This document shows, piece by piece, positions 17,631-26,557 of a DNA stretch of 64,000 nt. Numbering within the stretch: the stretch's first letter is position 1; every line of letters starts with the position of its first letter. Source of the stretch: Runella aurantiaca (GTDB taxonomy: Bacteria > Bacteroidota > Bacteroidia > Cytophagales > Spirosomataceae). Made by a program: the position numbers and the translations under genes. Below the pieces are notes generated by a model. That model was not told the origin of the DNA. It did no database searches and was given only the letters and a program-made list of their open reading frames with translations. The stretch lies in contig NZ_QPIW01000011.1 of the NCBI RefSeq assembly GCF_003339505.1, positions 1-64,000 of the forward strand, in the 5' to 3' direction.

Positions 17631-20270
17631 ATGAAAAATTTTAACCGCCCCGGCCGCTTAGCAACTTTTGTGGTCGTTTTTCTATGCACTGTAGTATCAG
17701 CAATGGCCCAACAACTGGGCCTTGGACAACGTACTATAACCGCGCCCGTCGAAGATGCCGTTAGTTATGCCAATCCCAAAGAGCTAGTAATTGCGGACAT
17801 CGTGGTGACAGGAAATCAATTTTTGGACCCTAACTCCATGATTTCAATGTCGGGGCTAAAAATTGGTGATAAAATCAAAGTTCCGGGCGATGCCATCACT
17901 GGCGCCATCAAAAAATTGATGGACCAAAAAATCCTCGAAGATGTAGAGGTACTCTACCGTAAGATTGAAGGTGACCAAATCTGGCTTGAGCTTCATATCA
18001 AAGAGCAGTCGCGCTTGTTTAAAGTAACCTACGACGGGATTCGTAAGGGAGAACAAGAATCCCTTAACGACAAAATTAAACTCCCAAAAGGGCGTATTAT
18101 TTCCAACACGATGATTAAAAACACGCAGTTGGCAGTGAAACGCTTTTTTATGGACAAAGGATTTTTGAACGTAAAAGTACGCATCGCTCAAATTACGGAT
18201 TCTACCCGGGGCAATGCAACTTTGAAAATTTTTGTTTCTAAAGGCCCCAAAGTCAAAATTCGCCAGATTGTTTTTAACGGACGCACTGAGATTTACGAAC
18301 AAAAGCTGCGCAACAAAATGAAAGGCACCAAACAAATGCGTTTTGGTCGTTTGTTTACACCTTCTAAATTCATCCCCAAAAAATACGACGAAGACAAGGA
18401 GAAACTAATTGAGCTTTACAACAAAAACGGCTTCCGGGATGCCACAATTGTTTCAGATTCAATCATCCAAAATGCCGACGGCAAAACCATTGATTTGGTC
18501 ATGAATCTTGAGGAGGGGCCTCGTTACTATATCCGTAATGTAACTTGGGAAGGCAATTACCTCCATTCAACCGAGATTTTGAATAAAGTATTCGGGTTGA
18601 AAAAAGGAGATATCTACAATCCTGAAGAAATCCAAAAACGCCTTGAAGCCAACCCAGGTCAGGACGTAAGCTCGCTTTACATGGACGACGGCTATTTGTA
18701 CTACAACTGCCGTCCCGTTGAGAAATCAATCGAAGGTGATTCGATTGACGTCGAAATGCGAATCTTTGAAGGCAAACAAGCCACCATCAACAAGATTATT
18801 CTAAACGGAAACACCAAAACCAGCGACCACGTCGTAATGCGCGAGCTGTTTACGTTGCCGGGCCAAAAATTCAGCAAAACAGAAATCATCAACACACAGC
18901 GTCAGCTTTCACAATTAGGTTATTTTGATGCGGAAAAAATCGGTATTCAGCCTATCCCCCACCCCGAAGATGGCACCGTAGATATTGAATACACCGTCGA
19001 AGAAAAACCAAGTGACCAAATCGAGCTTTCTGGTGGTTGGGGTGGATTTATCGGATTTGTAGGTACGTTGGGATTGGTTTTCAACAACTTTTCCACAAAA
19101 AACATCACCAACCTAAAAGCATGGAAGCCCTTGCCTTCGGGCGACGGACAGAAATTGGCGGTACGTTTCCAAGCGAGCGGTCGTCAATACCAAACATATT
19201 CTATTAGCTTTACCGAACCTTGGCTAGGCGGTAAAAAACCCGTAACCTTTGGAATAAATCTCAGCCGTACCGTGTATCGTACCGTTGATTATTCTAACTT
19301 TTATACCCGCTCGAACAGCAGCGCCCTAAATTTCTTGGGTTCTTACAAAAACACGGGGGTTACGGTTTCTCTAGGAAAGCGTCTTAAAATCCCCGATCGT
19401 TATTTTGTGTTGAGTTCGGCATTGTCTTATCAGCGCTACCGAATGGATAGCCTTGACTTGTTCGGAATCGGTTATCCTAACGGGGTTTCAAACAACTTAA
19501 CGCTTAACCTGACTTTATCGCGCAACACAATCGACAACCCTCAGTTCCCACGTGGAGGGTCTTCGTTCTCTTTGAGCGGAACCTTTACCCCTCCTTATTC
19601 GGCCATTACGGGTAAAACCAGCTTTACCAACAGCGAAGACCGCTTCAAATGGGTAGAATACCATAAGTGGATGTTTGACGCTAGTTGGTTCCAGACCGTA
19701 GCGGGTAAACTTGTACTCAGTACCCGGGCGCACTTAGGTTTCTTGGGTAGATACAATCAAAACCTCTCCATCAGTCCTTTTGAGCGCTTTGTGCTTGGAG
19801 GCTCAGGGTTGGCAGGTTATGGAATGTTTGCGTTGGCACAGGATATTATCGGTTTACGTGGATATGCTGACCGCGCGCTTGTTCCGATTTATAACCGTTT
19901 GAGTACAACTGACGCCTCTCAAACGACAGGCGCCACTAATACGGGAGTAGCATCGAGTCTGGGAGGGGTTGCTTATAGTAAATACGTCATGGAACTCCGC
20001 TATCCTCTCTCTCTCAACCCTTCGGCCACCATTTTTGGTTTAGTGTTTGCCGAAGCAGGGAACAACTGGGGAACCGATGCACCGCAGAAAAAATACAAAG
20101 ATTTCAATCCGTTTGACCTTAAACGTTCTGCTGGGGTTGGAGCACGTATCTTTATGCCTGCTTTTGGTCTCATCGGTATCGACTGGGCGTATGGATTTGA
20201 TCCGCTACCAGGACAAACCAAACGCAGCGGCCCCCAATTCCACTTTACGATTGGACAACAACTTAGATAA
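17631..20270 (+). CDS. bamA: Outer membrane protein assembly factor BamA
   Basis: Central component of the BAM complex, which folds beta-barrel proteins into the outer membrane. The ATG at 17631 (MKNFNRPGRLATF...SAMAQQ) gives a good signal peptide; a GTG at 17604 would add nine residues before it. The 879-aa protein has POTRA repeats in its N-terminal half (about residues 45-450, starting IADIVVTGNQF), then a C-terminal 16-strand barrel from about 465 (GGWGGFIGFVGTLGLVFNNF). The VRGY/F-like loop 6 motif is represented by IIGLRGYADR, whose RGY is the conserved plug motif. Phe-rich C-terminal strand QFHFTIGQQLR follows GIDWAYGFD. It is followed by two Skp-like chaperone genes, matching its role. 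Confidence 0.93.
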   Translation: MKNFNRPGRLATFVVVFLCTVVSAMAQQLGLGQRTITAPVEDAVSYANPKELVIADIVVTGNQFLDPNSMISMSGLKIGDKIKVPGDAITGAIKKLMDQKILEDVEVLYRKIEGDQIWLELHIKEQSRLFKVTYDGIRKGEQESLNDKIKLPKGRIISNTMIKNTQLAVKRFFMDKGFLNVKVRIAQITDSTRGNATLKIFVSKGPKVKIRQIVFNGRTEIYEQKLRNKMKGTKQMRFGRLFTPSKFIPKKYDEDKEKLIELYNKNGFRDATIVSDSIIQNADGKTIDLVMNLEEGPRYYIRNVTWEGNYLHSTEILNKVFGLKKGDIYNPEEIQKRLEANPGQDVSSLYMDDGYLYYNCRPVEKSIEGDSIDVEMRIFEGKQATINKIILNGNTKTSDHVVMRELFTLPGQKFSKTEIINTQRQLSQLGYFDAEKIGIQPIPHPEDGTVDIEYTVEEKPSDQIELSGGWGGFIGFVGTLGLVFNNFSTKNITNLKAWKPLPSGDGQKLAVRFQASGRQYQTYSISFTEPWLGGKKPVTFGINLSRTVYRTVDYSNFYTRSNSSALNFLGSYKNTGVTVSLGKRLKIPDRYFVLSSALSYQRYRMDSLDLFGIGYPNGVSNNLTLNLTLSRNTIDNPQFPRGGSSFSLSGTFTPPYSAITGKTSFTNSEDRFKWVEYHKWMFDASWFQTVAGKLVLSTRAHLGFLGRYNQNLSISPFERFVLGGSGLAGYGMFALAQDIIGLRGYADRALVPIYNRLSTTDASQTTGATNTGVASSLGGVAYSKYVMELRYPLSLNPSATIFGLVFAEAGNNWGTDAPQKKYKDFNPFDLKRSAGVGARIFMPAFGLIGIDWAYGFDPLPGQTKRSGPQFHFTIGQQLR

Positions 20271-20339
20271 GAAGGTATATTTTGGATATAAGACACTGAG
20301 TTAATGTCTGATATCCGGTATCCAAAATCCAAAAGATGT

Positions 20340-20957
20340 ATGAAAACCCGCCGGCTTTTACTACTTTTGCAATTTGTTCTAGTAACCTACTCATTATCAG
20401 CCCAAAAATTAGGGTATATCGATATGGAGTATGTAACGACAAAAATGCCTGATTATCAAAAAGCACAAGCCGAATTGGATAAATTTTCAGATCGCTGGGC
20501 CAAGGAAATTCAGGATAAATATTCCGAAATAGACAAGCTCCAACGCCTCTATCAAGCCGAAGAAGTATTGCTGACCGATGAAATGAAACGCAAACGCCAG
20601 CAGGAAATCAACGACAAAGAACGCGAAGCAAGAGAGTATAACAATAAAATTTTCGGCTTTGAAGGTTTGCTGTTTCAAAAGAAGAAGGAACTCATCAAAC
20701 CCATTACCGACCAAGTATACAAAGCAAGTGAGCGCGTATGTCGGCAACGGAGATTAGATATGCTGCTTGACAAATCAAGTGATTTTGTCATTATCTATTC
20801 AAATCCCGTCCATGATTATACTGATTATGTGATGGAAGAACTAGGCTTAGTAACAGACACAAAAAATAATAAAACGAGTACGCCCGGCGTTAATACGCCT
20901 GCGGCTAAACCAAATGCAACGGATACCCCAAATAAAACAACCAAACCAAAACAGTAG
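20340..20957 (+). CDS. OmpH/Skp-family periplasmic chaperone (first copy)
   Basis: Periplasmic holdase that would carry unfolded outer-membrane proteins to BamA. The ATG at 20340 (MKTRRLLLLLQFVLVTYSLSAQ) starts a clear signal peptide; an upstream ATG at 20304 would bury it. After cleavage comes KLGYIDMEYV, the typical first strand, then long charged helices (about 35-130) forming the Skp tentacle hairpin, then RLDMLLDKSSDFVIIYSNPVHDYTDYV, the return strands of the base. The tail from about 185 is low-complexity Thr/Pro/Asn/Lys. It lies 69 bases after bamA and 6 bases before a second ompH, so the three are probably one operon. Confidence 0.88.
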   Translation: MKTRRLLLLLQFVLVTYSLSAQKLGYIDMEYVTTKMPDYQKAQAELDKFSDRWAKEIQDKYSEIDKLQRLYQAEEVLLTDEMKRKRQQEINDKEREAREYNNKIFGFEGLLFQKKKELIKPITDQVYKASERVCRQRRLDMLLDKSSDFVIIYSNPVHDYTDYVMEELGLVTDTKNNKTSTPGVNTPAAKPNATDTPNKTTKPKQ

Positions 20958-20963
20958 ATAAAA

Positions 20964-21623
20964 ATGAAGAGCAAATTCATCGTGGCCCTGGTAGCCATTG
21001 TAGCTTTAATCGGAGTAGAAACGAACGCCCAACAAGCCCCTAAAATCGGTTGGACCAATGTAGACTATATCTTGTCAGTATTACCCGAAAGCAAAAAAAT
21101 CGAAAACGAACTCCAAATCCAGCAGCAACAAATTCAAAAAGCAATGCAGGACAAGCAGAAGGAGTTTGAAGATAAATATAAAGCCTACGAGCAAAACGCA
21201 ACTAAGTGGTCGGAAATCATTCGTGCTGATAAAGAAAAGGAGCTTAACCGTCTTCAAACAGATTTTCAGGATTTTCAACGTACTTCACAGGAGTCATTGC
21301 AGAAAAAACAACAGCAATTGATTCAGCCTGTATTGATTAAAATCAACACGGCTATCGAAGCAGTAGGTAAAGAAAACAGCTATACCTACATCCTCAACAT
21401 GGACGGTGGTGCACAAACTACCCCAATCATTTTGTTTGCTGGTTCTGACGATTTGAACGTAAGCAACCTTGTGTTGAAGAAATTAGGCGTTGATCCTGCC
21501 GAAATCGAAAAGCAGCAAAAAGCCGCCGCTGAAGCTGCTGTTCAGCAATTAAAGCCAACAACTACTCCACAGCAGCCCGCAGCTAACAAGCCTGCAACAT
21601 CTGCCCCTGTGAAGAAGAACTAG
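20964..21623 (+). CDS. OmpH/Skp-family periplasmic chaperone (second copy)
   Basis: Second Skp-like chaperone of the block, 219 aa. Signal peptide MKSKFIVALVAIVALIGVETNAQ is followed by PKIGWTNVDYILSVLPESKK, the conserved OmpH opening, then a Gln/Lys-rich helical hairpin (about 45-125) and the base strands (YTYILNMDGGAQTTPIILFAG). The C-terminus is an Ala/Pro/Gln/Thr-rich low-complexity tail. The gap to the first copy is only 6 bases. The two differ enough to be old paralogues, so they may have distinct clients. Confidence 0.9.
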   Translation: MKSKFIVALVAIVALIGVETNAQQAPKIGWTNVDYILSVLPESKKIENELQIQQQQIQKAMQDKQKEFEDKYKAYEQNATKWSEIIRADKEKELNRLQTDFQDFQRTSQESLQKKQQQLIQPVLIKINTAIEAVGKENSYTYILNMDGGAQTTPIILFAGSDDLNVSNLVLKKLGVDPAEIEKQQKAAAEAAVQQLKPTTTPQQPAANKPATSAPVKKN

Positions 21624-21635
21624 TTGAATAACGCA

Positions 21636-21682
21636 CATAAAAAGAGGGAGCGCGAACAATGTTTGCGCTCCCTCTTTTTATG
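21636..21682. terminator. Terminator after the bamA-ompH operon
   Basis: Arms 21636-21653 (cataaaaagagggagcgc) and 21665-21682 pair perfectly over 18 bases, and the stem continues inward with four more pairs (one wobble) to a 3-base loop. It starts 13 bases after the ompH stop and is symmetrical enough to serve the convergent corA gene too. Confidence 0.9.
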
Positions 21683-21716
21683 ATTCCCACAATTGCGGTT
21701 TTCCGCGCTTCCCGTC

Positions 21717-22661
21717 TTAAATCCAATTCTTCCGTTTAAAAAACGTCCAAATTCCTATCATTGACATTGCCATTAATAAAAGAGAAAACCAAAAACCGAA
21801 TTCATGTTTGGTGGTAGGTAAAATCTCGTAGTTCATGCCAAAAATACCCGCAATGAGCGTGGGTGGCATAAAGATAATGGTGAAGACAGTAAAAATTTTG
21901 ATGATTTGGTTTTGTTCAAGGTTAATTAAACCCATAAATGTATTCTGCAAATACTCCAATCGTTCAAAGTTGAAAGTACTGTATTCCAAAATAGAAGAAA
22001 TATCCTTTAGAATGATTCGGAGGTGCTCTTTGTGACCTTCTGGAAAAAACTGACTCCGTAAAATCCCCGATAAAACGCGTTGCTTATCAATGATGGTTTC
22101 GCGAAGCAACATTGTATTTTCCTGCATTGTACTGATTTTCAGGAGTATACCTTGTTTCGCTTTTTGCTCGCGGTTCAAGTCTCTACTTATGCTACTGATG
22201 TCTCTGGCCAGCCCTTCCAACAAGTCCGCATCACTCTCGATACGTGTTTCTAACAATAACAGCAATATATCTACGCCACTCTGAAAAGTATCCTGACTTA
22301 CTTTCATTTTGCGCACCGTGTCGGCAAACGTTTTTGAATCTCCGCTTCGGTACGTAAATAGAACTCCATCGCGTACCAAAACCGAAACAGGATAAGTGAT
22401 ATAACCTTCGGTTTCAACTTTTAAAAAATTAAAGTTGGCATTAATGGTGTTGTCCTGTTCAAAATACCGGGCACTACTTTCAATTTCCACAATTTCTTGG
22501 GGGGTTTGAAAGCTGATATCGCATTTGGTTTCTACCCACTCTTCTTCTTCCTGAGATGGAGATTGCAAATCTATCCACAAAATAGACTTCAAATGGGCTA
22601 TTTCCCGAACATCCGTTTCTCGTTTGATTTGCTTGCCTTCGCGGTAATATATTCTAACCAT
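21717..22661 (-). CDS. corA: CorA-family magnesium/cobalt transporter
   Basis: Pentameric inner-membrane channel for Mg2+ (also Co2+ or Ni2+ in relatives). The 314-aa product has a long cytoplasmic N-terminal domain, an extended helix, and two C-terminal membrane helices. The signature GMN is present (FGMNYEILP) at the end of the first helix, and the basic tail FFKRKNW ends the protein. The ATG at 22661 (MVRIYYREGKQI) is chosen; an upstream TTG at 22697 would add 12 residues of no clear value. It converges on the bamA operon and is divergent from the ECF sigma gene. Confidence 0.9.
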   Translation of the reverse strand: MVRIYYREGKQIKRETDVREIAHLKSILWIDLQSPSQEEEEWVETKCDISFQTPQEIVEIESSARYFEQDNTINANFNFLKVETEGYITYPVSVLVRDGVLFTYRSGDSKTFADTVRKMKVSQDTFQSGVDILLLLLETRIESDADLLEGLARDISSISRDLNREQKAKQGILLKISTMQENTMLLRETIIDKQRVLSGILRSQFFPEGHKEHLRIILKDISSILEYSTFNFERLEYLQNTFMGLINLEQNQIIKIFTVFTIIFMPPTLIAGIFGMNYEILPTTKHEFGFWFSLLLMAMSMIGIWTFFKRKNWI

Positions 22662-22762
22662 ACCTTTATCTACTTCATTTGGGCCAAAGTTAGCCAATTG
22701 ATTTTAGGATTTTACGCACATTTTGCAGATTTTGTACCTACGTTTTGACGTGCTTAACGGTG

Positions 22763-22784
22763 AAAATGTTTTATAAAACATTTT
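22763..22784. promoter_or_regulatory. Perfect 22-base palindrome upstream of the ECF sigma gene
   Basis: AAAATGTTTTA followed directly by its reverse complement TAAAACATTTT, then a run of T residues. It sits in the divergent corA/sigma intergenic region, 33 bases before the TTG start at 22818. It could be an operator for a dimeric regulator, or an AT-rich hairpin in the leader RNA; the sequence does not decide between them. Confidence 0.5.
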
Positions 22785-22817
22785 TTTTTAAATCGATGCA
22801 ACATTTGATTTTAACTA

Positions 22818-23417
22818 TTGTCATTACCTCGAAAATACAGCCGATTGGAACCTAAACATTACATAGACAAACACGTCGAACTCGTTGAACGCTGTAAACA
22901 AGGAGATAGAAAAGCCCAGTATGAACTGTACAAGCTTTATTCGAAATCCATGTTGAACGTATGCGTACGGGTGGTAAACCATATTGGGGAAGCCGAAGAC
23001 GTGCTGCAAGAAGCGTTTTTGGATGCTTTTTGCAATTTACATACGTTCAGGGGGCAGTCCACGTTTGGGGCGTGGCTGAAGCAGATTGTGGTCAATAAAG
23101 CCATCAATCACCTCCGTCAACGAAAAATGCAACTTGTTGACATCGAAGGCTATGGCTACGGAGATGATGACCACGACATTGCCGACGATGCTCCGACAGA
23201 CGAAGAAGGTATCCAAATGGACGTTGAACGCGTTCGAAGAGGAATTGCCCAACTCCCCGAAGGATACCGAGTCGTTCTTTCGCTGTATTTGTTTGAAGGA
23301 TACGACCACGAAGAAATCGGTGAAATCCTCAACATCAGTGAAAGTACCTCCCGCACACAGTACATGCGAGGGAAGAAAAAATTATTGGAACTATTAAGTA
23401 ACAGAAGTGACAATTGA
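22818..23417 (+). CDS. ECF-type RNA polymerase sigma factor
   Basis: Alternative sigma-70 family factor directing RNA polymerase to a small regulon. Region 2 spans about residues 25-90 (AQYELYKLYSKSMLNVC, then EAEDVLQEAFLDAF and FRGQSTFGAWLKQI). Region 4 spans about 140-195 (LPEGYRVVLSLYLFEGYDHEEIGEIL, a helix-turn-helix). Between them is an acidic linker (YGDDDHDIADDAPTDEEG). There is no ATG in a sensible place: the start is TTG at 22818, or TTG at 22845 giving MEPKHYIDKH, which also looks plausible. It is first in a three-gene unit with a putative anti-sigma gene and a DUF4097 gene. Confidence 0.9.
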   Translation: MSLPRKYSRLEPKHYIDKHVELVERCKQGDRKAQYELYKLYSKSMLNVCVRVVNHIGEAEDVLQEAFLDAFCNLHTFRGQSTFGAWLKQIVVNKAINHLRQRKMQLVDIEGYGYGDDDHDIADDAPTDEEGIQMDVERVRRGIAQLPEGYRVVLSLYLFEGYDHEEIGEILNISESTSRTQYMRGKKKLLELLSNRSDN

Positions 23418-23489
23418 GCCGCAAGTAGAGAGCATTAATGTACTGTAAGTACTTAATAATCAACACTACGCACCAAAAATACAAATAAA

Positions 23490-24158
23490 ATGAAAGATAA
23501 ACTGCAACGATTCGTCAGAGACAACCGCGAGGCATTTGATGTGCATGAGCCTTCTGATGACCTTTGGAGTCGGTTGAGTGAACAGTTACCCAAAGCTGAA
23601 GAGATTACGCCAACAGGCCAACATATACTCCCTGAAGTACCCTCAAATGAAACTTTGCAAGAGACAGGACTAAACCAGATTGTCCACGAAGATTTTCAGA
23701 ATGGCGGTAGTTATAATCCGTTTTTCAGGAAAGTCAGCAAAAACCTGAATTGGCGCATTGCGGCCTCCATCGCGCTCGTTGTTGGGCTGGGTTGGGTAGG
23801 CTACCGAGTAAATCAAAATTATGGAGTTACTGAAGTACCCGAAGTGGCATTTGCCAATCCTGGTTACGCCAAACAAGTAACTCAATACACCCAATTGATT
23901 GATAACAAACGTGCGGAGTTGCGTCAAATGACAGAAAGTGACCCCGCCCTTTATAAAGAATTTGCAGTAGAACTGGACCAGCTTGAGCGCTCATACCAAA
24001 ACCTGAAAGCCGACCTTCCGAAGAACCCCAACCAGGAAACGGTGATTCAGGCCATGATTCAGAACCTGCAATGGCAGATTGACCTATTGAACCAACAGTT
24101 GGATATTCTCCAACGCATCAAAAACAAAAACAACCATGCAAACGATAAACTCATATAA
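23490..24158 (+). CDS. Putative anti-sigma factor (single-pass membrane protein)
   Basis: A 222-aa protein with one membrane helix at about residues 90-108 (WRIAASIALVVGLGWVGYRV). The N-terminal 85 residues would be cytoplasmic (MKDKLQRFVRDNREAFDVHEPSDDLW), in the usual place for sigma binding. The periplasmic part is a predicted coiled coil rich in Gln and Leu (MIQNLQWQIDLLNQQLDILQ). Similar proteins follow ECF sigma genes throughout the phylum. I see no classic zinc-binding HxxxCxxC motif, so the anti-sigma role rests on context. Its 3' end overlaps the next gene by 23 bases, suggesting coupled translation. Confidence 0.65.
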   Translation: MKDKLQRFVRDNREAFDVHEPSDDLWSRLSEQLPKAEEITPTGQHILPEVPSNETLQETGLNQIVHEDFQNGGSYNPFFRKVSKNLNWRIAASIALVVGLGWVGYRVNQNYGVTEVPEVAFANPGYAKQVTQYTQLIDNKRAELRQMTESDPALYKEFAVELDQLERSYQNLKADLPKNPNQETVIQAMIQNLQWQIDLLNQQLDILQRIKNKNNHANDKLI

Positions 24159-25209
24159 GTCAGGTAGTTATTGGTTAATAATTATCGGCTTATTATGTAC
24201 CCTCAGCGCCCATGCCAGCGAATACGGCAGCATCGAGAAAAAGAAATCCGTCATTAAAATGTATGACGTTTCGACCAAAGAAACCTTGCTAATTGACAAT
24301 CAATTCGGACAGGTAAAAGTCAACCTTTGGGACAAAAGTGAAATCCGGGTTGACATCAGCATCACCGCCAATGCCAACAGCGACGACCGCGTTCAACAGT
24401 ACCTAGATGGTGTCAGTATTGAAGATAAAAAAGAAGGTAATCAAATCAGCATTCGTACCATTATCAACAAAAACGGCAATTCAAACTGGAGCTGGAAAAG
24501 TAACAACGGCGAGAAGAACTTTGTACAAATTGATTACACAGTATCCATGCCCAAAAACACGCCATTGACGGTGAAAAACCGCTTTGGAAACACCAATATC
24601 CCCTTTTTCAAAGCACCACTCGTGATTGAGTCCAAGTACGGAAGTTTTTTCGCAACTGACTTGTCAGGCAGTAAAAATGACATTGATGTGGCCTACGGTA
24701 AAGCCGAAATACAGCACTTACTCAATGGAAACCTTGATATTGCTTACTCAACCCTCGAACTAGACAAAGCTAACAATATTGTGTTGAACAATAAGTTTGG
24801 GAAAATGAAAATCGGTGAAGTAGAAACCCTCGACGGCCAAATCAGCTATTCTGGCGGACGTATCGGCAACTTGAAAGGTTCCAGCAAAATCAAACTCAGT
24901 TTTTCGGGCGGCTTCAGAATTGACCAATTGAATGAATCAGCCGACAATGTTGACATTCAGGCTAGCTATTCATCCGTGACCATTCCGATGGAGAATAATG
25001 ACTGCAACTTTGATATTACGGTAAGCTACGGTGGTTTCAAGTATCCTGGCGACCGCAAGGTTTCGTTCACCCACAACGACGACGACCGTAAAGATGATGC
25101 AAACCGCCACAGCCCCCGCATGACCAAGCAATACGTGGGTAAATTTGGTAACGGCAGCGGAACCAAAGTAAAAATTGTCTCGAAATATGGTGAAGTGAAT
25201 TTGAGATAA
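24136..25209 (+). CDS. Exported DUF4097-type beta-helix-like protein
   Basis: A 357-aa exported protein of unknown function. A signal peptide (SYWLIIIGLLCTLSAHA) ends near residue 29. The rest is a repetitive all-beta region in which short phrases recur: NQFGQVKVNLWDKSEIRVDI, NRFGNTNIPF, SKYGSFFATDL, NKFGKMKIGEV and SKYGEVNLR. This (N/S)x(F/Y)Gxxx pattern is characteristic of the DUF4097/adhesin-like family. It overlaps the anti-sigma gene by 23 bases, so it belongs to the sigma operon and may be the envelope sensor or target of that system (inference). Confidence 0.75.
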   Translation: MQTINSYKSGSYWLIIIGLLCTLSAHASEYGSIEKKKSVIKMYDVSTKETLLIDNQFGQVKVNLWDKSEIRVDISITANANSDDRVQQYLDGVSIEDKKEGNQISIRTIINKNGNSNWSWKSNNGEKNFVQIDYTVSMPKNTPLTVKNRFGNTNIPFFKAPLVIESKYGSFFATDLSGSKNDIDVAYGKAEIQHLLNGNLDIAYSTLELDKANNIVLNNKFGKMKIGEVETLDGQISYSGGRIGNLKGSSKIKLSFSGGFRIDQLNESADNVDIQASYSSVTIPMENNDCNFDITVSYGGFKYPGDRKVSFTHNDDDRKDDANRHSPRMTKQYVGKFGNGSGTKVKIVSKYGEVNLR

Positions 25210-25221
25210 AATTAAAAACCG

Positions 25222-25272
25222 CCGTAGGGGCAGGCCTAGCGTCTGCCCCTACGGTGAACCCCGCCCCTACGC
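25222..25272. repeat. GTAGGGGC-type hairpin repeat
   Basis: Arms ccgtaggggcag (25222-25233) and ctgcccctacgg (25243-25254) pair perfectly over 12 bases around gcctagcgt, and a further partial copy (cgcccctacgc) follows at 25262-25272. It sits between convergent genes and may act as a terminator, but the GTAGGGGC head is the type seen in small dispersed repeats. A related hairpin is at 48716-48745. Confidence 0.75.
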
Positions 25273-25277
25273 AGTTT

Positions 25278-26498
25278 TTATTCTACAAAATCCAGCTCTT
25301 TGCCGTAGGTCTCTTCAATGCGGGTAAGCGAAAAAAGCGCGATTCCATAACAGAGCAAGCCCAATAACGCAGCCCCTCCCAAAGCCCCCAAAGAAGGTTT
25401 GAAGGCCTGAAAAGCAAGCGTCATAGGAATCGCCATGCCTCGTACTACGCTTGGCACGGAAGTAGTAGCGGTAGCGCGGAGATTGGTACCGTAAAGTTCG
25501 GCCACCATCATCAAATACAGACCGATGTAGCCCGTACATATCCCCGACAAGAAGCAGACCGCATACAACATCGTAGGGGATGAGATACCGCCGTATAAAT
25601 AAATACCCACACTAAGCGCGCCACAAAACATCAGGTAGCCAATGGCTTTATGTCTCGACTGAAGCCATTGACTGAGCGGACCGCTAAAAAAATCGCCCGC
25701 TGTGAGTCCGAAATAAATAAACATCACGCACTTGCCAGGAGAAATGGTCTCTGCTATACCGAGTGCTTTGCCGAACTCATTGCCAAAAGTGCCCAAAATA
25801 CCCACCACAAACCACGTTGGAATACCAATCATGACGCATTGAAAGTATTTAATAAACCGGGGCCAACTGCTAAAAAGGTAAAAGAAATTCCCTCGACTGA
25901 CCTTGGATTGCTTCATTTCTTCAAACAACCCCGACTCAAATACCCGAATTCGAAGTAGTAACAACAACAGCCCCATACCACCCCCAACCATATACGCCGT
26001 GCGCCACTCAAACCATTCCTGCGTCAAATAAGCCGCTCCCGCCCCCAAGTAGCCCACCGCCGCCACAATCGTAGGGCCTAGACTGCGAATCTCTTTGGGA
26101 ATAATCTCGGTAACAAGGGTCATTGCCGCCCCTATTTCTCCCGACAGACCTACCCCCGCCACAAACCGCAGCAACGCGTAGGTATTGGGTTCCTGCACAA
26201 AACCGCAGGCAATATTGGCCAATGAATACGTAATAATGGAGCCAAATAGTACTGAGAGCCGTCCTTTTTTATCACCCAAAACACCCCACAAAATCCCGCC
26301 TACCAGCAATCCCGCCTGTTGAGAATTAAAAATAAAGGTTCCGATTTTAGAGACTTCTGCTTCAGAATATCCCATTGATTGTAGGCTCGGCACCCGTACG
26401 ATACTGAAAATCAGCAGGTCATACACATCAACAAAGAAGCCCAAGGCCGAAACGATGACAGGTAACGTAAAAAGCGCACGGTAAGAGATTTTGCTCAT
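25278..26498 (-). CDS. MFS transporter (MHS/sugar-porter type), copy 1
   Basis: Twelve-helix inner-membrane carrier of 406 aa; substrate unknown. The first helix contains FFVDVYDLLIFSIVRVPSL, typical of metabolite:H+ symporters. The loop between helices 2 and 3 has the MFS signature GVLGDKKGRLSVLFGS. Helix 5 has LVTEIIPKEIRSLG. The second half has a large GIC...GYIGLYLM segment and YGTNLRATATTSVPSVVRG. It ends with EETYGKELDFVE. It is 60 bases downstream of a close paralogue on the same strand, and the two align over their full length, so this is a tandem duplication. Confidence 0.85.
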   Translation of the reverse strand: MSKISYRALFTLPVIVSALGFFVDVYDLLIFSIVRVPSLQSMGYSEAEVSKIGTFIFNSQQAGLLVGGILWGVLGDKKGRLSVLFGSIITYSLANIACGFVQEPNTYALLRFVAGVGLSGEIGAAMTLVTEIIPKEIRSLGPTIVAAVGYLGAGAAYLTQEWFEWRTAYMVGGGMGLLLLLLRIRVFESGLFEEMKQSKVSRGNFFYLFSSWPRFIKYFQCVMIGIPTWFVVGILGTFGNEFGKALGIAETISPGKCVMFIYFGLTAGDFFSGPLSQWLQSRHKAIGYLMFCGALSVGIYLYGGISSPTMLYAVCFLSGICTGYIGLYLMMVAELYGTNLRATATTSVPSVVRGMAIPMTLAFQAFKPSLGALGGAALLGLLCYGIALFSLTRIEETYGKELDFVE

Positions 26499-26557
26499 AA
26501 AAATTTCCTTCTCCTGGGCAAGGAGAAGGATTAAGGGTGAGGTTTAAGAGAAATTAT

